From contig JALFDW010000010.1 of assembly GCA_022778545.1 (NCBI GenBank), positions 1 through 64,000 of the forward strand: DNA of 64,000 nt. The letters are read 5' to 3'. The translations under genes were made by a program, and so were the position numbers. Every line of letters starts with the position of its first letter. Position 1 is the first letter of the stretch. This document shows positions 39,627 through 48,816 of the stretch, piece after piece. The DNA comes from a bacterium. Lineage in GTDB: Bacteria; Bacillota; Clostridia; Christensenellales; CAG-138. The notes under the pieces are model-generated. The model was not told the DNA's origin, searched no databases, and worked only from the letters and a program-made list of their open reading frames with translations.

Positions 39627-40088
39627 TCACTCATTTTTCTGTTTCGGGTTCTCCGGCCGCCGGGAGGCTGCCATGCGCACGATGGACGTGACGACCGAAA
39701 CGCCTGCGGCGATCGCGCCGGCACAGGCTGCCGTTTCAAGGCCTTTCTGCGCAAACATAGCATAATTGCCGTTGAGGAGATAATCCATGGCGTAATACAG
39801 CCCGCCGCCCGGCACGAGCGGCACGATGCCAATCACAAGGAAGATCGTCGCCGGCGCTTTCAACATGCGCGCAAAGATCTCCGAAAGCAGCGAGACGACG
39901 ATCGTCGCAAGCAGGTAGCGTACCACGTCCGAGCCGATCTCCGCAAGCAGAAGGTAAACGAGCCAGCCCACCGCCCCTGTCACGCAGGAGAGGAAGATGA
40001 ACAGCGGCTTTCTGATCTCAAACACGATGGAAAAGCCCGCACAGGCCAGAAACGCATATAGGCAGGGCAAAAACCGTTCCATGCTCAA
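39627..40088 (-). CDS. Threonine/serine exporter family, small subunit-like (ThrE_2)
   Basis: APATIFLVIGIVPLVPGGGLYYAMDYLLNG; partner gene overlaps. Confidence 0.8.
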   Translation of the reverse strand: MSMERFLPCLYAFLACAGFSIVFEIRKPLFIFLSCVTGAVGWLVYLLLAEIGSDVVRYLLATIVVSLLSEIFARMLKAPATIFLVIGIVPLVPGGGLYYAMDYLLNGNYAMFAQKGLETAACAGAIAAGVSVVTSIVRMAASRRPENPKQKNE

Positions 40089-40861
40089 ATACCTCCAAAC
40101 AGCGCGTGAGCAATCCCGAAGGGAATCGCAATGCCCACGGCGATCGCCATTGCGACGAGCAGCACTTCCGCGAGCTTGCTGATCGCGGTCATAAAGTCCC
40201 CGATGATAACATCCCGCATCACGTTTGTGATCGCGATGCCGGGGACGAGCAGCATGATCGCCCCGATGATGATCTTATCCGTATGGATAGCCGCGCAGCC
40301 CGCATAGGTGAGCGTCACCGGCACCATCACGAGCAGCATGCTCGCAATGAGGTTAATGAAGAACGCGTTCGCGTTGCGGCGCACCATATATCCGACTGCA
40401 GCTTTCACGATCATGCCGCAGAGAAAGGCGATAGCCGCATCGAGCGCATGGCCGCCCCAGAACAGCGTGAAAAACGCCGCCACACACCCGTGGCCGAGGT
40501 AGCTGACCCAGGCCGGGTAAGCGGGCCTGCCGATGATTGCGCGCAGTTCCTGCGTGGCCGTTTCTATCTCCGGCACATCCCGGCATACGCTGCGGCAAAG
40601 GGCGTTCAGGCGGTCCAGCTTGTCCAGATTGTTGGCGGAGCTTTTGATGCGCACGGATTTTGTGTAGTTGCGCTCTCCGTAATGGATGCTTATGATGACG
40701 CAGGAGGGCACGGCAAACACCTCCGCATCCGGATATCCGTATGCCGCGAGCATGCGGGATGCGGATTCCTCCACGCGGTAGATTTCAGCTCCGTTGCGGA
40801 TGAGCTGGCGCCCCACTTCGCAGCAGAAGTTCAGGCACAGTTCCACATGTTTTGAATGCAT
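40085..40861 (-). CDS. Threonine/serine exporter family, ThrE N-terminal-like
   Basis: GRQLIRNGAEIYRVEESASRMLAAYG, VPGIAITNVMRDVIIGDFMTAISKLAEVLLVAMAIAVGI. Confidence 0.8.
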   Translation of the reverse strand: MHSKHVELCLNFCCEVGRQLIRNGAEIYRVEESASRMLAAYGYPDAEVFAVPSCVIISIHYGERNYTKSVRIKSSANNLDKLDRLNALCRSVCRDVPEIETATQELRAIIGRPAYPAWVSYLGHGCVAAFFTLFWGGHALDAAIAFLCGMIVKAAVGYMVRRNANAFFINLIASMLLVMVPVTLTYAGCAAIHTDKIIIGAIMLLVPGIAITNVMRDVIIGDFMTAISKLAEVLLVAMAIAVGIAIPFGIAHALFGGI

Positions 40862-40979
40862 GGCCTCGGTTCCTTCCGTGGTATAAATTGATATTTTTTT
40901 GCCACTCGCACTATTATATGTACCCGGCAGCAAATGTCAAGGGGGAATCTCGCGGCGGTTCGGCGGTGTTCTGCTCCCT

Positions 40980-42653
40980 TCAGCGCACCAGGTAAACGAG
41001 CCCTTCAAACGGCAGGAGCGTGAGTTTCTCCGCAAAAGCGCGCGAAGCGTGGGTGTACAGCAGGCACTCCTCCGCATGGAGCCCGGGGAAGGAGACCTTT
41101 GCCGGCTTTTCGGAAAGGTTCACGGCAATGAGCAGCGTTTCGGTTTCATCGCGGCGCAGGTAGGCGATCACGCGCCGGTTCTTTTCATCCACAGGCGCAT
41201 ATTCTCCAAAGGTGAGCACGGGGTGCGCATGGCGGAAGTTGATGGCCCGCTTGTAGAAGTTCACAACGGAATCCATGCGCAGCACATCCTCTTCGATGTT
41301 GATCTCCCGGTAATTCGGGTTCACGCGCAGCCAGGGCGTACCTTCCGTGAAGCCCGCATTGCGCCCGCCGTTCCACTGCACGGGCGTGCGTGCGTTGTCC
41401 CGCGTCATCTTCGTGATGATCTTCTCCGCCAGGGAGGCGGGCAGGTGCATCATGTTCTGCAGCACCCTGTAATCGTTGATGGCCTCGAAATCCTTCCATT
41501 CCTCCTTGGCAAGGCGGCAGTTCGTCATGCCGCATTCTTCCCCCTGGTAAAGGAACGGCGTGCCGCGCAGCGTGAGGTTCAAAAGCGCGAGCGCGCGGGC
41601 AGAGGCGCGCCGCAGCTCCGGCGTTTTTTCGCTGCCGAAGCGGGAAACGTGGCGCGGCTGGTCATGGTTGGAAAGGTAGTTGCCCGTCCAGCCGTTCTTC
41701 TCCTGCATGGCAAGTTGCCAGCGATCCACAACGCGCTTGAAATCCCGGATGGTGAAATGGTAGCCCTTTCTGAAATCGAACTTACCAAGCGGGCCGCAGC
41801 CGAGCATGGGGATGTCAAAGTGGAACATCATCATCAGCTCATGGTTTTCCGGGTTCGTGAAACGCGCCACATCCTCGATGCCCGTCAGCGCGCCTTCACC
41901 CACGGTGAAGCAGTCCGGATAATGGGCGAACACCTCCCGGTACATCTCCTGAATGAAATCGTGCGCACCTTCCTGCTTCGTCACAAGCTCCGCAGGGAAT
42001 TGCAGCCCCCGCTTGTGCGGGTCCTTATCCGGCAGGCCGGGCGCTTTCTTGATGGCGTTCACCACGTCGATGCGGAAGCCCGCGATGCCGCGGTCCATCC
42101 AGAAGCGCATGGCCTTGTACATCTCCTGCCGTACGGCGGGATTTTCCCAGTTGAGGTCGCACTGCTCCGGCGTGAAGGAGGTCAGGTAATATTCGCCGGT
42201 CTTCTGATCCTGCGTCCACGCGCTGCCGCCGAAGAAGGACATCCAGTTGTTCGGCGCGCCGCCGTTTTTGTCCGGGCGGAAATAGTAATAATCCCGGCAG
42301 GGCGAATTGGGATCAGCGAGCGCCGCCTGGAACCACGGGTGCTGGTCGGATGTGTGGTTCGGCACGAAATCCATCACGATGCCGATGTTCCGCGCCTTTG
42401 CCTCCGCGACGAGGCGGTCAAAATCCGCAAGCGTGCCGTATTCCGGGTTGATGGTATAATAATCCGAAACGTCATAGCCATAGTCCCGGTTGGGCGAGGC
42501 GTAGATAGGCGAGAGCCAAATGAGGTCGATCCCAAGTTCGTGCAGATAATCGAGCTTGGCGATCACACCGCAAAGATCGCCGATGCCATCCCCGTTTGCA
42601 TCATAAAACGAGCGCGGCCAGATCTGATAAACGATTTTTTCCCGCGGGTCCAT
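40980..42653 (-). CDS. GH13 alpha-glucosidase (oligo-1,6-glucosidase type)
   Basis: VYQIWPRSFYDANGDGIGDLCGVIAKLDYLHELGIDLIWLSPIYASPNRDYGYDVSDY, GFRIDVVNAI, TVGEG, NHDQPRHVSRFG. Confidence 0.95.
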   Translation of the reverse strand: MDPREKIVYQIWPRSFYDANGDGIGDLCGVIAKLDYLHELGIDLIWLSPIYASPNRDYGYDVSDYYTINPEYGTLADFDRLVAEAKARNIGIVMDFVPNHTSDQHPWFQAALADPNSPCRDYYYFRPDKNGGAPNNWMSFFGGSAWTQDQKTGEYYLTSFTPEQCDLNWENPAVRQEMYKAMRFWMDRGIAGFRIDVVNAIKKAPGLPDKDPHKRGLQFPAELVTKQEGAHDFIQEMYREVFAHYPDCFTVGEGALTGIEDVARFTNPENHELMMMFHFDIPMLGCGPLGKFDFRKGYHFTIRDFKRVVDRWQLAMQEKNGWTGNYLSNHDQPRHVSRFGSEKTPELRRASARALALLNLTLRGTPFLYQGEECGMTNCRLAKEEWKDFEAINDYRVLQNMMHLPASLAEKIITKMTRDNARTPVQWNGGRNAGFTEGTPWLRVNPNYREINIEEDVLRMDSVVNFYKRAINFRHAHPVLTFGEYAPVDEKNRRVIAYLRRDETETLLIAVNLSEKPAKVSFPGLHAEECLLYTHASRAFAEKLTLLPFEGLVYLVR

Positions 42654-42697
42654 TAAAAAACCTCCTTTGTTCCTTCCGTTGTATCTTCAGGGCAGAA

Positions 42698-43531
42698 TTA
42701 CTTGATTGCGAGGAAATATATGAGCACGAGCGCGCCGAGGGCGATGCGGTACCAGCCAAAGGCGCAGAAATCGTGCTTGCGGATGTAATTCATCAGGAAA
42801 CGGATGACGGCGAGCGACACGAGAAACGCCACCGCCATGCCGAGCAGCAGCACGAGCAGCTCCGCGCCCGTGAACGCAAAGCCGAACTTCATGAGCTTGA
42901 GCGCGCTCATGCCGAACATCACAGGCACCGCGAGGAAGAACGTGAATTCTGCCGCTGCCACGCGGGAAACGCCGAGGATGAGCGCGCCGATGATCGTTGC
43001 GCCGGAACGGGACGTCCCCGGGATGATCGAGAGCACCTGAAACAGGCCGATGAGAAGCGCCGTGCTGTATGTGATCTCCGAAAGGGCGCGGATACGGGGC
43101 TTGCGTGTTTTGTTCCAGCCTTCGACCAGAAGGAACGCGACGCCGTATGCGATGAGCGCCCCTGCGATGACGGCGGGCGTATGCAGATGCGCTTCGATGA
43201 AGTCATCGAACAGCAGCGTCACGGCTGCGCCCGGGATGCATGCCACGACGACCTTGAGCCAAAGGGAAAGCGTATCCTTCTTCCAGAACGGTTTCGATTT
43301 GTCCTTCACCTGGAACGGGAGCATTTTCTGCCAGAACAGCACCACCACCGCGAGGATCGCCCCGAGCTGGATGACGATGAAGAACATCTCCTTGAAGGCT
43401 TCGCTTGCGTTGAGTTGCAGAAATTCATCCACGAGCAGCATGTGGCCCGTGCTGCTCACCGGCAGCCATTCCGTGATCCCTTCCACGATCCCAAGGAAAA
43501 TGACTTTCAATATCTCGATAATATCCGGCAT
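42698..43531 (-). CDS. uppP: Undecaprenyl-diphosphate phosphatase
   Basis: [53 protein letters not shown]. Confidence 0.95.
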   Translation of the reverse strand: MPDIIEILKVIFLGIVEGITEWLPVSSTGHMLLVDEFLQLNASEAFKEMFFIVIQLGAILAVVVLFWQKMLPFQVKDKSKPFWKKDTLSLWLKVVVACIPGAAVTLLFDDFIEAHLHTPAVIAGALIAYGVAFLLVEGWNKTRKPRIRALSEITYSTALLIGLFQVLSIIPGTSRSGATIIGALILGVSRVAAAEFTFFLAVPVMFGMSALKLMKFGFAFTGAELLVLLLGMAVAFLVSLAVIRFLMNYIRKHDFCAFGWYRIALGALVLIYFLAIK

Positions 43532-43709
43532 AGGGCCGCATATCCCTCCTTTTTGGCGCGGCGCGGCTTGCGCGCGGCGCAGTATCATCTTTATTCTATG
43601 CGCTTGTGCCGTTTGTAGCAAGCGAAGATTGCGTGAACCTTGCAAAAGCGCGCCGTATGGGCTATGCTTGTAGCAGCGAACAATCAACTTAAAATAAGGA
43701 GGAATACAC

Positions 43710-45092
43710 ATGAACCCTAAAGTGGATGCCTGGCTTGACGCACATCAGGAGGCGATCGTGGAAGCCGTGCAGAAGATCATTGCCATCCCGAGCGTAAAGG
43801 CGGAGGCCGCGCCCAATGCACCGTTTGGAACGGACATCCGCGCTGCGCTTGACAACGCCCTCTCCCTTGCCGGGGAAATGGGCTTTGAAACAAAGGATCT
43901 TGAAGGCTATGCCGGCTATGCGGAATTCGGCGAGGGTGAAGAGCTTGTCGGCATCCTCTGCCACCTCGATATCGTTCCTGCGGGCGTGGGCTGGAGCTAC
44001 CCGGCCTTCGGCGGTGAGATCCACGATGGCAGGATTTATGGCCGCGGCACGGTGGACGATAAAGGCCCGGCCATCGCGGCGCTTTTTGCGATGGCTGCTG
44101 TGAAGGAATGCGGCCTTCCGATGAAGCGGCGCGTGCGCCTCATCCTCGGCTGTGACGAGGAGAGCGGCATGGAATGCCTCAACTATTACTGCAAACACGC
44201 CGAGATCCCGGCAATGTCCTTCTCGCCGGATGCGGAATATCCGCTCGTCAATTCCGAAAAAAACCTGTTCCACGCGAGCTACCGGCTGCCCTACGCTTCT
44301 TCCATCACGATTCAGGCGGGCGAGCGCTCGAACGTCGTCCCGGGCGAGGCCACGGCAACCATCCCGCTGCCGCTTGCGCGCATCCTGCCCATCATGGAAG
44401 CCTACATGGAAAAGAGCGAATACGGCTGTTCCGCCGAGGCTGTGGATGAGGAAAGAACGAAGATCACTGTGCGCGGCCTTTCGGCGCATGCTTCTCTGCC
44501 GGAGCAGGGGCGCAACGCGTTCTTTGCGCTCGTCGACCTGCTCGACAAGCTCCCCCTGCCCGAAGCGGATGCAAAGGCGGTTTCGGATGTTGCCCGGGCA
44601 TTTGGTTTTGAGTGCCACGGCGAATCCTTCGGGCTGGATAAAACGGATGCTTCCGGCCGGCTTACGCTCAACGTCGGCGTGATCGATTGGGACGAAACGG
44701 GCATCCGCCGCCTTGCGATCGATATCCGCGCCCCCATCACCATGGAACAGGGCGAGATCGAAGCGGCGCTCAACGCGCGCTTGAACCCCATCGGCCTTAC
44801 CGCCGCAGCAACGGGCTTTTCCAAAGGGTATTGCATGCCGCGGGAAAGCGAGCTTGTTTCAAAGCTTCTCCATGTCTATTCCGCGCGCACGGGCGCGCCC
44901 GCGGAACCCCTTGCCATCGGCGGCGGCACCTATGCGCGCCACCTGCCCAACGCGGTAGCCTTCGGCTGTGAGATCCCGGGGCATGAGGCTTCCATCCACA
45001 TGCCGAACGAGTATATCACCATTGAGGACCTGATGTTCAACGTTCATGTGCTGGCGGATGCGGTCATCGCGCTTGGCTGCAGGGAAGGCTGA
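43710..45092 (+). CDS. pepV: Dipeptidase PepV (M20 family)
   Basis: [58 protein letters not shown]. Confidence 0.9.
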   Translation: MNPKVDAWLDAHQEAIVEAVQKIIAIPSVKAEAAPNAPFGTDIRAALDNALSLAGEMGFETKDLEGYAGYAEFGEGEELVGILCHLDIVPAGVGWSYPAFGGEIHDGRIYGRGTVDDKGPAIAALFAMAAVKECGLPMKRRVRLILGCDEESGMECLNYYCKHAEIPAMSFSPDAEYPLVNSEKNLFHASYRLPYASSITIQAGERSNVVPGEATATIPLPLARILPIMEAYMEKSEYGCSAEAVDEERTKITVRGLSAHASLPEQGRNAFFALVDLLDKLPLPEADAKAVSDVARAFGFECHGESFGLDKTDASGRLTLNVGVIDWDETGIRRLAIDIRAPITMEQGEIEAALNARLNPIGLTAAATGFSKGYCMPRESELVSKLLHVYSARTGAPAEPLAIGGGTYARHLPNAVAFGCEIPGHEASIHMPNEYITIEDLMFNVHVLADAVIALGCREG

Positions 45093-45130
45093 ACCGCCGG
45101 CGCGGGAACTGCGCAAAGGAGCAGACGATA

Positions 45131-46243
45131 ATGCTGTTTGAAAGCGTTCTTTATTACGGGGCAGATTTCCGGTTTCACACGGGCGATGTGGAAACGGAAG
45201 GAAGCCGCATTGCGGCGGTGCGCCCACGGGATTGCACGCCGCAGGCGATGCTGCTGCCCGGCCTTGTAGACATCCACCTGCACGGTAACAGCGGCGCGGA
45301 TTTTTCCGACGGTTCGGCGGAGGAGTTTTGCCGCATGGCGCGCTTTCTCGCCGCCCATGGCACGACCTCCTTCAGCGCGGCCACGCTGACGCTGCCGGAG
45401 GAACAGCTTGCCGCAGCCTGCCGCGCGGCGGCCGCGTTCCACGCCGCACAGCCGGAAGGCGCGGCGGCGCTCCGCGGCATCACGCTGGAAGGACCGTTTT
45501 TCAGCATGGGCAAACGCGGTGCGCAGAACCCGGATTATCTGCGCCTGCCGGACGCTGCCATGTTTGCGCGGCTTCAGCGGGAGGCGGAGGGGTTCATCCG
45601 CATCGCCTGTGTTGCGCCGGAGCTCCAGGGCGCGATCCCATTCATCCGGGCGGTTGCGCGCGGCGGTGTAACCGTTTCCGTTGCGCATACCGAGGCGGAG
45701 TATGATGCGGCTTCTGCGGCCTTTGAGGCGGGCGCCACCCATGTGACGCATCTTTACAACGCCATGCCGCCGCTTTTGCACCGCACACCGGGCGTGATCG
45801 GCGCGGCATCGGAGCGGGAAAACGTTACGGCGGAGCTGATTGCGGACGGCATCCACGTGCACCCCTCTGCGGTGCGCGCGGCGTTCCGGCTGTTCCCCGG
45901 GCGCATCTGCCTTATAAGCGACGCGCTTTCCGCCTGCGGGATGCCCGATGGGGAATACCTGCTCGGCGGGCAGAAGATCCGCGTTGCGGGCCCGCGCGCC
46001 ACGCTTGCGGACGGCACGCTGGCAGGCTCCGTCGCAACGCTGTTCGACTGTTTGAGAAACGCCGTGCGCTTCGGCATCCCCGCGGAGGAGGCTGTGCGCG
46101 CCGCAAGCTGTACACCCGCGCGCGTGATCGGCGCGGACGGCGAAACCGGCGCGATCCGTGCAGGGCTTGCGGCTGACCTGCTGCTTTGCAGCCTTAATTG
46201 GGAACTGCAAAAGGTGTATGTTGGCGGCAGACCGGTGGCGTGA
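45131..46243 (+). CDS. nagA: N-acetylglucosamine-6-phosphate deacetylase
   Basis: LLPGLVDIHLHGNSGADF, LEGPFFSMGKRGAQNP, ATHVTHLYNAMPPLLHR, LISDALSACGMPDGEY. Confidence 0.9.
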   Translation: MLFESVLYYGADFRFHTGDVETEGSRIAAVRPRDCTPQAMLLPGLVDIHLHGNSGADFSDGSAEEFCRMARFLAAHGTTSFSAATLTLPEEQLAAACRAAAAFHAAQPEGAAALRGITLEGPFFSMGKRGAQNPDYLRLPDAAMFARLQREAEGFIRIACVAPELQGAIPFIRAVARGGVTVSVAHTEAEYDAASAAFEAGATHVTHLYNAMPPLLHRTPGVIGAASERENVTAELIADGIHVHPSAVRAAFRLFPGRICLISDALSACGMPDGEYLLGGQKIRVAGPRATLADGTLAGSVATLFDCLRNAVRFGIPAEEAVRAASCTPARVIGADGETGAIRAGLAADLLLCSLNWELQKVYVGGRPVA

Positions 46244-46270
46244 CCGGCGCATAACGACTGTTTTAAACTG

Positions 46271-46302
46271 AAAGCCCGTAAAATGACCTTTTACGGGCTT
46301 TT
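46271..46302 (+). terminator. Rho-independent terminator (bidirectional candidate)
   Basis: aaagcccgtaaaa tgacc ttttacgggctttt, between nagA(+) and sortase(-) stops. Confidence 0.8.
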
Positions 46303-46325
46303 GCTATGCTCTGAGTATTGGGGAT

Positions 46326-46991
46326 TTATTCCGCCGCAGAAACGCCTGAGCCAGGCTTTACGGCGGCGAGAACACGGTTGCAGAATGCGGTGACGCGGGA
46401 TGCACCGCCGTAGGTACAGGTGTAAAGCACAAGGTCGTACCCGCTGTTCTGCACGGCCTCCACCGCCTTGGGGTCAAGCGTTTCAACCTTTGCAACGGCG
46501 TAGGTGGACACTTCGCCGTCCATGTCCGTGAAGGTGATGGTATCGCCTGCGGAGAGGGAGGACAGGCCGCCGAAATGCCGCTTGTAGTTGTGCGCCGCGA
46601 TCACGAGGTCATCCGTGCGGGTGGAGCCGAACTGGCGGCAGGGCGCGAGCTTCAGCTTGTCGTAATCCCAGCCGGACATGACGGGCAGCTCGATTTCAAG
46701 CGCCGGGATGGAAAGATAGCCGACGTATTCCTGCCCGTCGATCTCCACCACGGTGAGTTCCGGCACCGGCGTTTCCACGGGCGCTCCCGCAGCGCTTTCC
46801 GGCGGCGTGGGCGTGGGTGCGGGCGCCTGTTCCGCCCGTTCTGAGATGGCCGCGCGCACATCAATGAGCATGGCTTCCGCTTCGAGGCCGGCTTTTTCAT
46901 CCTCGAGGCTGTTGTGGCGGAAAAGGAGCAGTGCCGAAAGGATCAGCACTGCCCCAAGCGTTAAGAGGAGAATGCCCGCTTTTTTAGGCAT
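46326..46991 (-). CDS. Sortase
   Basis: N-terminal TM, YLSIPALEIELPVMSGW, catalytic His in VIAAHNYKRHFGGL, Cys in LVLYTCTYGGASRVTAFC with downstream Arg. Confidence 0.85.
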   Translation of the reverse strand: MPKKAGILLLTLGAVLILSALLLFRHNSLEDEKAGLEAEAMLIDVRAAISERAEQAPAPTPTPPESAAGAPVETPVPELTVVEIDGQEYVGYLSIPALEIELPVMSGWDYDKLKLAPCRQFGSTRTDDLVIAAHNYKRHFGGLSSLSAGDTITFTDMDGEVSTYAVAKVETLDPKAVEAVQNSGYDLVLYTCTYGGASRVTAFCNRVLAAVKPGSGVSAAE

Positions 46992-48216
46992 CGCCGTTCT
47001 TCCTCTTTTTGAGCACGATGTAAAGGCCGGAGGCGAGCAGCAGCGCGCCGAGCACGCCGAGCGCGATGACGGGCCAATTGAGCTGGCCGGTCTGGATGAG
47101 CGTTGCGGTGTTGGTGATGGTCACCGTGCCGTAGCGCGCGCTGTAATAGGGGACGTAGCCTTTCGGGATGTTGCTTTCCACGACCTGCCAGCTGTCATAT
47201 TCCGCCAGGTTGCGCCAGGTATAGCTCCAGCCGTTTGCCGCGCTGAGCGTGACGGTGTCCACCGCTCTTTCACCGTTATAGAGCGTCACGGTCACAAATT
47301 CCGGGCGGCCGAAGCCGTTGTCGTTCCAGACCTTGCGCACGGTGAGGTCCATGTAGCCCGGCTCCTCCGGCTTTACCCAGGGGCGGGAGTTGACGATCAC
47401 CCACTCGTTTCCGTTCACGGTATATTTCGGCGCATCATAGCCGGGGATGACGGTTTCTTCCTCCACCGTCCAGGTGTAGTCGGCATCCAGCTTATCGAAG
47501 GTGTGGACCCAGCCCGTTTCCGCGGTGAGCTCGACGGATTCCACCGTTTGCCCGTCGCACAGCAGGTTCACCTTCACGCTGTCCGGGCGGCCGTAGTAAT
47601 TGCCGTCATCCCAAACCTTGCGTACGGTCAGCTGCGTTTCGCGGAAGGCTTCCACGGTGAACACCCAGTCCACCTCGCCCACGCGGTACATGTATTCGAT
47701 GCCGAGCTCGATGGGAACCTTCAGCTCCACGGTCAGCGCGGCCGTTTCGCCCTTGTTCACCCTGCCGAGCTCCACCGCGCCGAATGCGGCGTTGGGCGCG
47801 CCCTCGAAGATGGGCTCCGCCGTTTTGTCCGCGCCGTTCCAGACCTTCATGGTGAGCTGCGAAAGGAATTCGTTCATGCTTTCGAGCGTCTTCTCAGCTT
47901 CAAGCACCTTTTCGCTCATCGGCTGCTCCTGCGTGTGCTCATCAGGGTGGGGCACCGCCTTCAGGTAAAGCTTCACATAGTCATAATCCTGCGCTTCGTT
48001 TTTGAAGGTGATGCTTTGGGTGAGCACATCGCCGGGCATGACGCCCTTGAAGCCGGGGAACAGATCCGTGCTCGTGTATGTGCTGCCGGGGCCGAAGGCG
48101 AAGCCTGTGCCATCGAAGGTGATCGTGGCATCCTCCGCAAGGGCGGGGGCTGCAAGGCCCGTCATAAGCGCCAACAGGAGCAGGAAGGATATGCCTGCTT
48201 GCCATAGTTTCTTCAT
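46984..48216 (-). CDS. CnaB-repeat cell-wall protein with LIQTG sorting signal and TasA-like N-terminal region
   Basis: Signal peptide; two CnaB-like repeats (LTVRKVWDDGNYYGRPDSVKVNLL..., LTVRKVWNDNGFGRPEFVTVTLY...); C-terminus LIQTGQLNWPVIALGVLGALLLASGLYIVLKKRKNGDA. Confidence 0.85.
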   Translation of the reverse strand: MKKLWQAGISFLLLLALMTGLAAPALAEDATITFDGTGFAFGPGSTYTSTDLFPGFKGVMPGDVLTQSITFKNEAQDYDYVKLYLKAVPHPDEHTQEQPMSEKVLEAEKTLESMNEFLSQLTMKVWNGADKTAEPIFEGAPNAAFGAVELGRVNKGETAALTVELKVPIELGIEYMYRVGEVDWVFTVEAFRETQLTVRKVWDDGNYYGRPDSVKVNLLCDGQTVESVELTAETGWVHTFDKLDADYTWTVEEETVIPGYDAPKYTVNGNEWVIVNSRPWVKPEEPGYMDLTVRKVWNDNGFGRPEFVTVTLYNGERAVDTVTLSAANGWSYTWRNLAEYDSWQVVESNIPKGYVPYYSARYGTVTITNTATLIQTGQLNWPVIALGVLGALLLASGLYIVLKKRKNGDA

Positions 48217-48234
48217 GTCTGCGTCCCTCCTTGC

Positions 48235-48798
48235 TTACTGAATCGTGCCGTTTTGACCAACGGTCACGCCCCAAGAATCTTCAACAGCTTTCGCCGGCTG
48301 GCTCTGAATGGCCTCGGCCATGACCTCGATCACCTGCTTGCCGCCGTCCGCGTCGTTATACGAACCGGTCAGCGTGATGCTGTTTGTCAGATTGGTTTCC
48401 GGCTTCTGATTCGGTGCAACGGGTTTTGTGTAGTAGTAATAGCCGCCGTATTCTTTCCAGTTCGCGCCAAGCGTGAAAGAAGGTAGCGTTGCCGTGCCGC
48501 CAATGTGCTGGCCCCGATCATTCACCCGGTAGGTCACCAGCTTTACGCGGATGTAGGCTTCCGTGTCGCCGGTGTTCGTGACGTTCACGTTGCTCTTTGT
48601 TTCTCCGTCAAATCTCTCATTGACTTCGCAGGCCACATGGGAGGGCGTGAAGGTGTTCTCCACCGGGGTGGCATTTGCGGTCAGCCAGGCCACGGTGCCG
48701 CCCACTGCCAGCGCGGAAAAGAGCAGAAGGGCGATCAGCAAAGTTATGGTCCTGGTGTTTTTGCGGCTGCGCTGCTTTGCGCGCGTGTTTTTCGTCAT
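48235..48798 (-). CDS. SipW-dependent-type signal peptide protein, TasA/camelysin-like (E)
   Basis: LIALLLFSALAVGGTVAWLTANATPVENTFTPS signal/cleavage motif; VNVTNTGDTEAYIRVKLV beta-sandwich motif. Confidence 0.8.
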   Translation of the reverse strand: MTKNTRAKQRSRKNTRTITLLIALLLFSALAVGGTVAWLTANATPVENTFTPSHVACEVNERFDGETKSNVNVTNTGDTEAYIRVKLVTYRVNDRGQHIGGTATLPSFTLGANWKEYGGYYYYTKPVAPNQKPETNLTNSITLTGSYNDADGGKQVIEVMAEAIQSQPAKAVEDSWGVTVGQNGTIQ

Positions 48799-48816
48799 GG
48801 TTCTTCGCCCCCTTCC

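Noticed and set aside
40899-42656. 585-aa plus-strand ORF opposite GH13
   Set aside because: GH13 catalytic motifs are on the minus strand.
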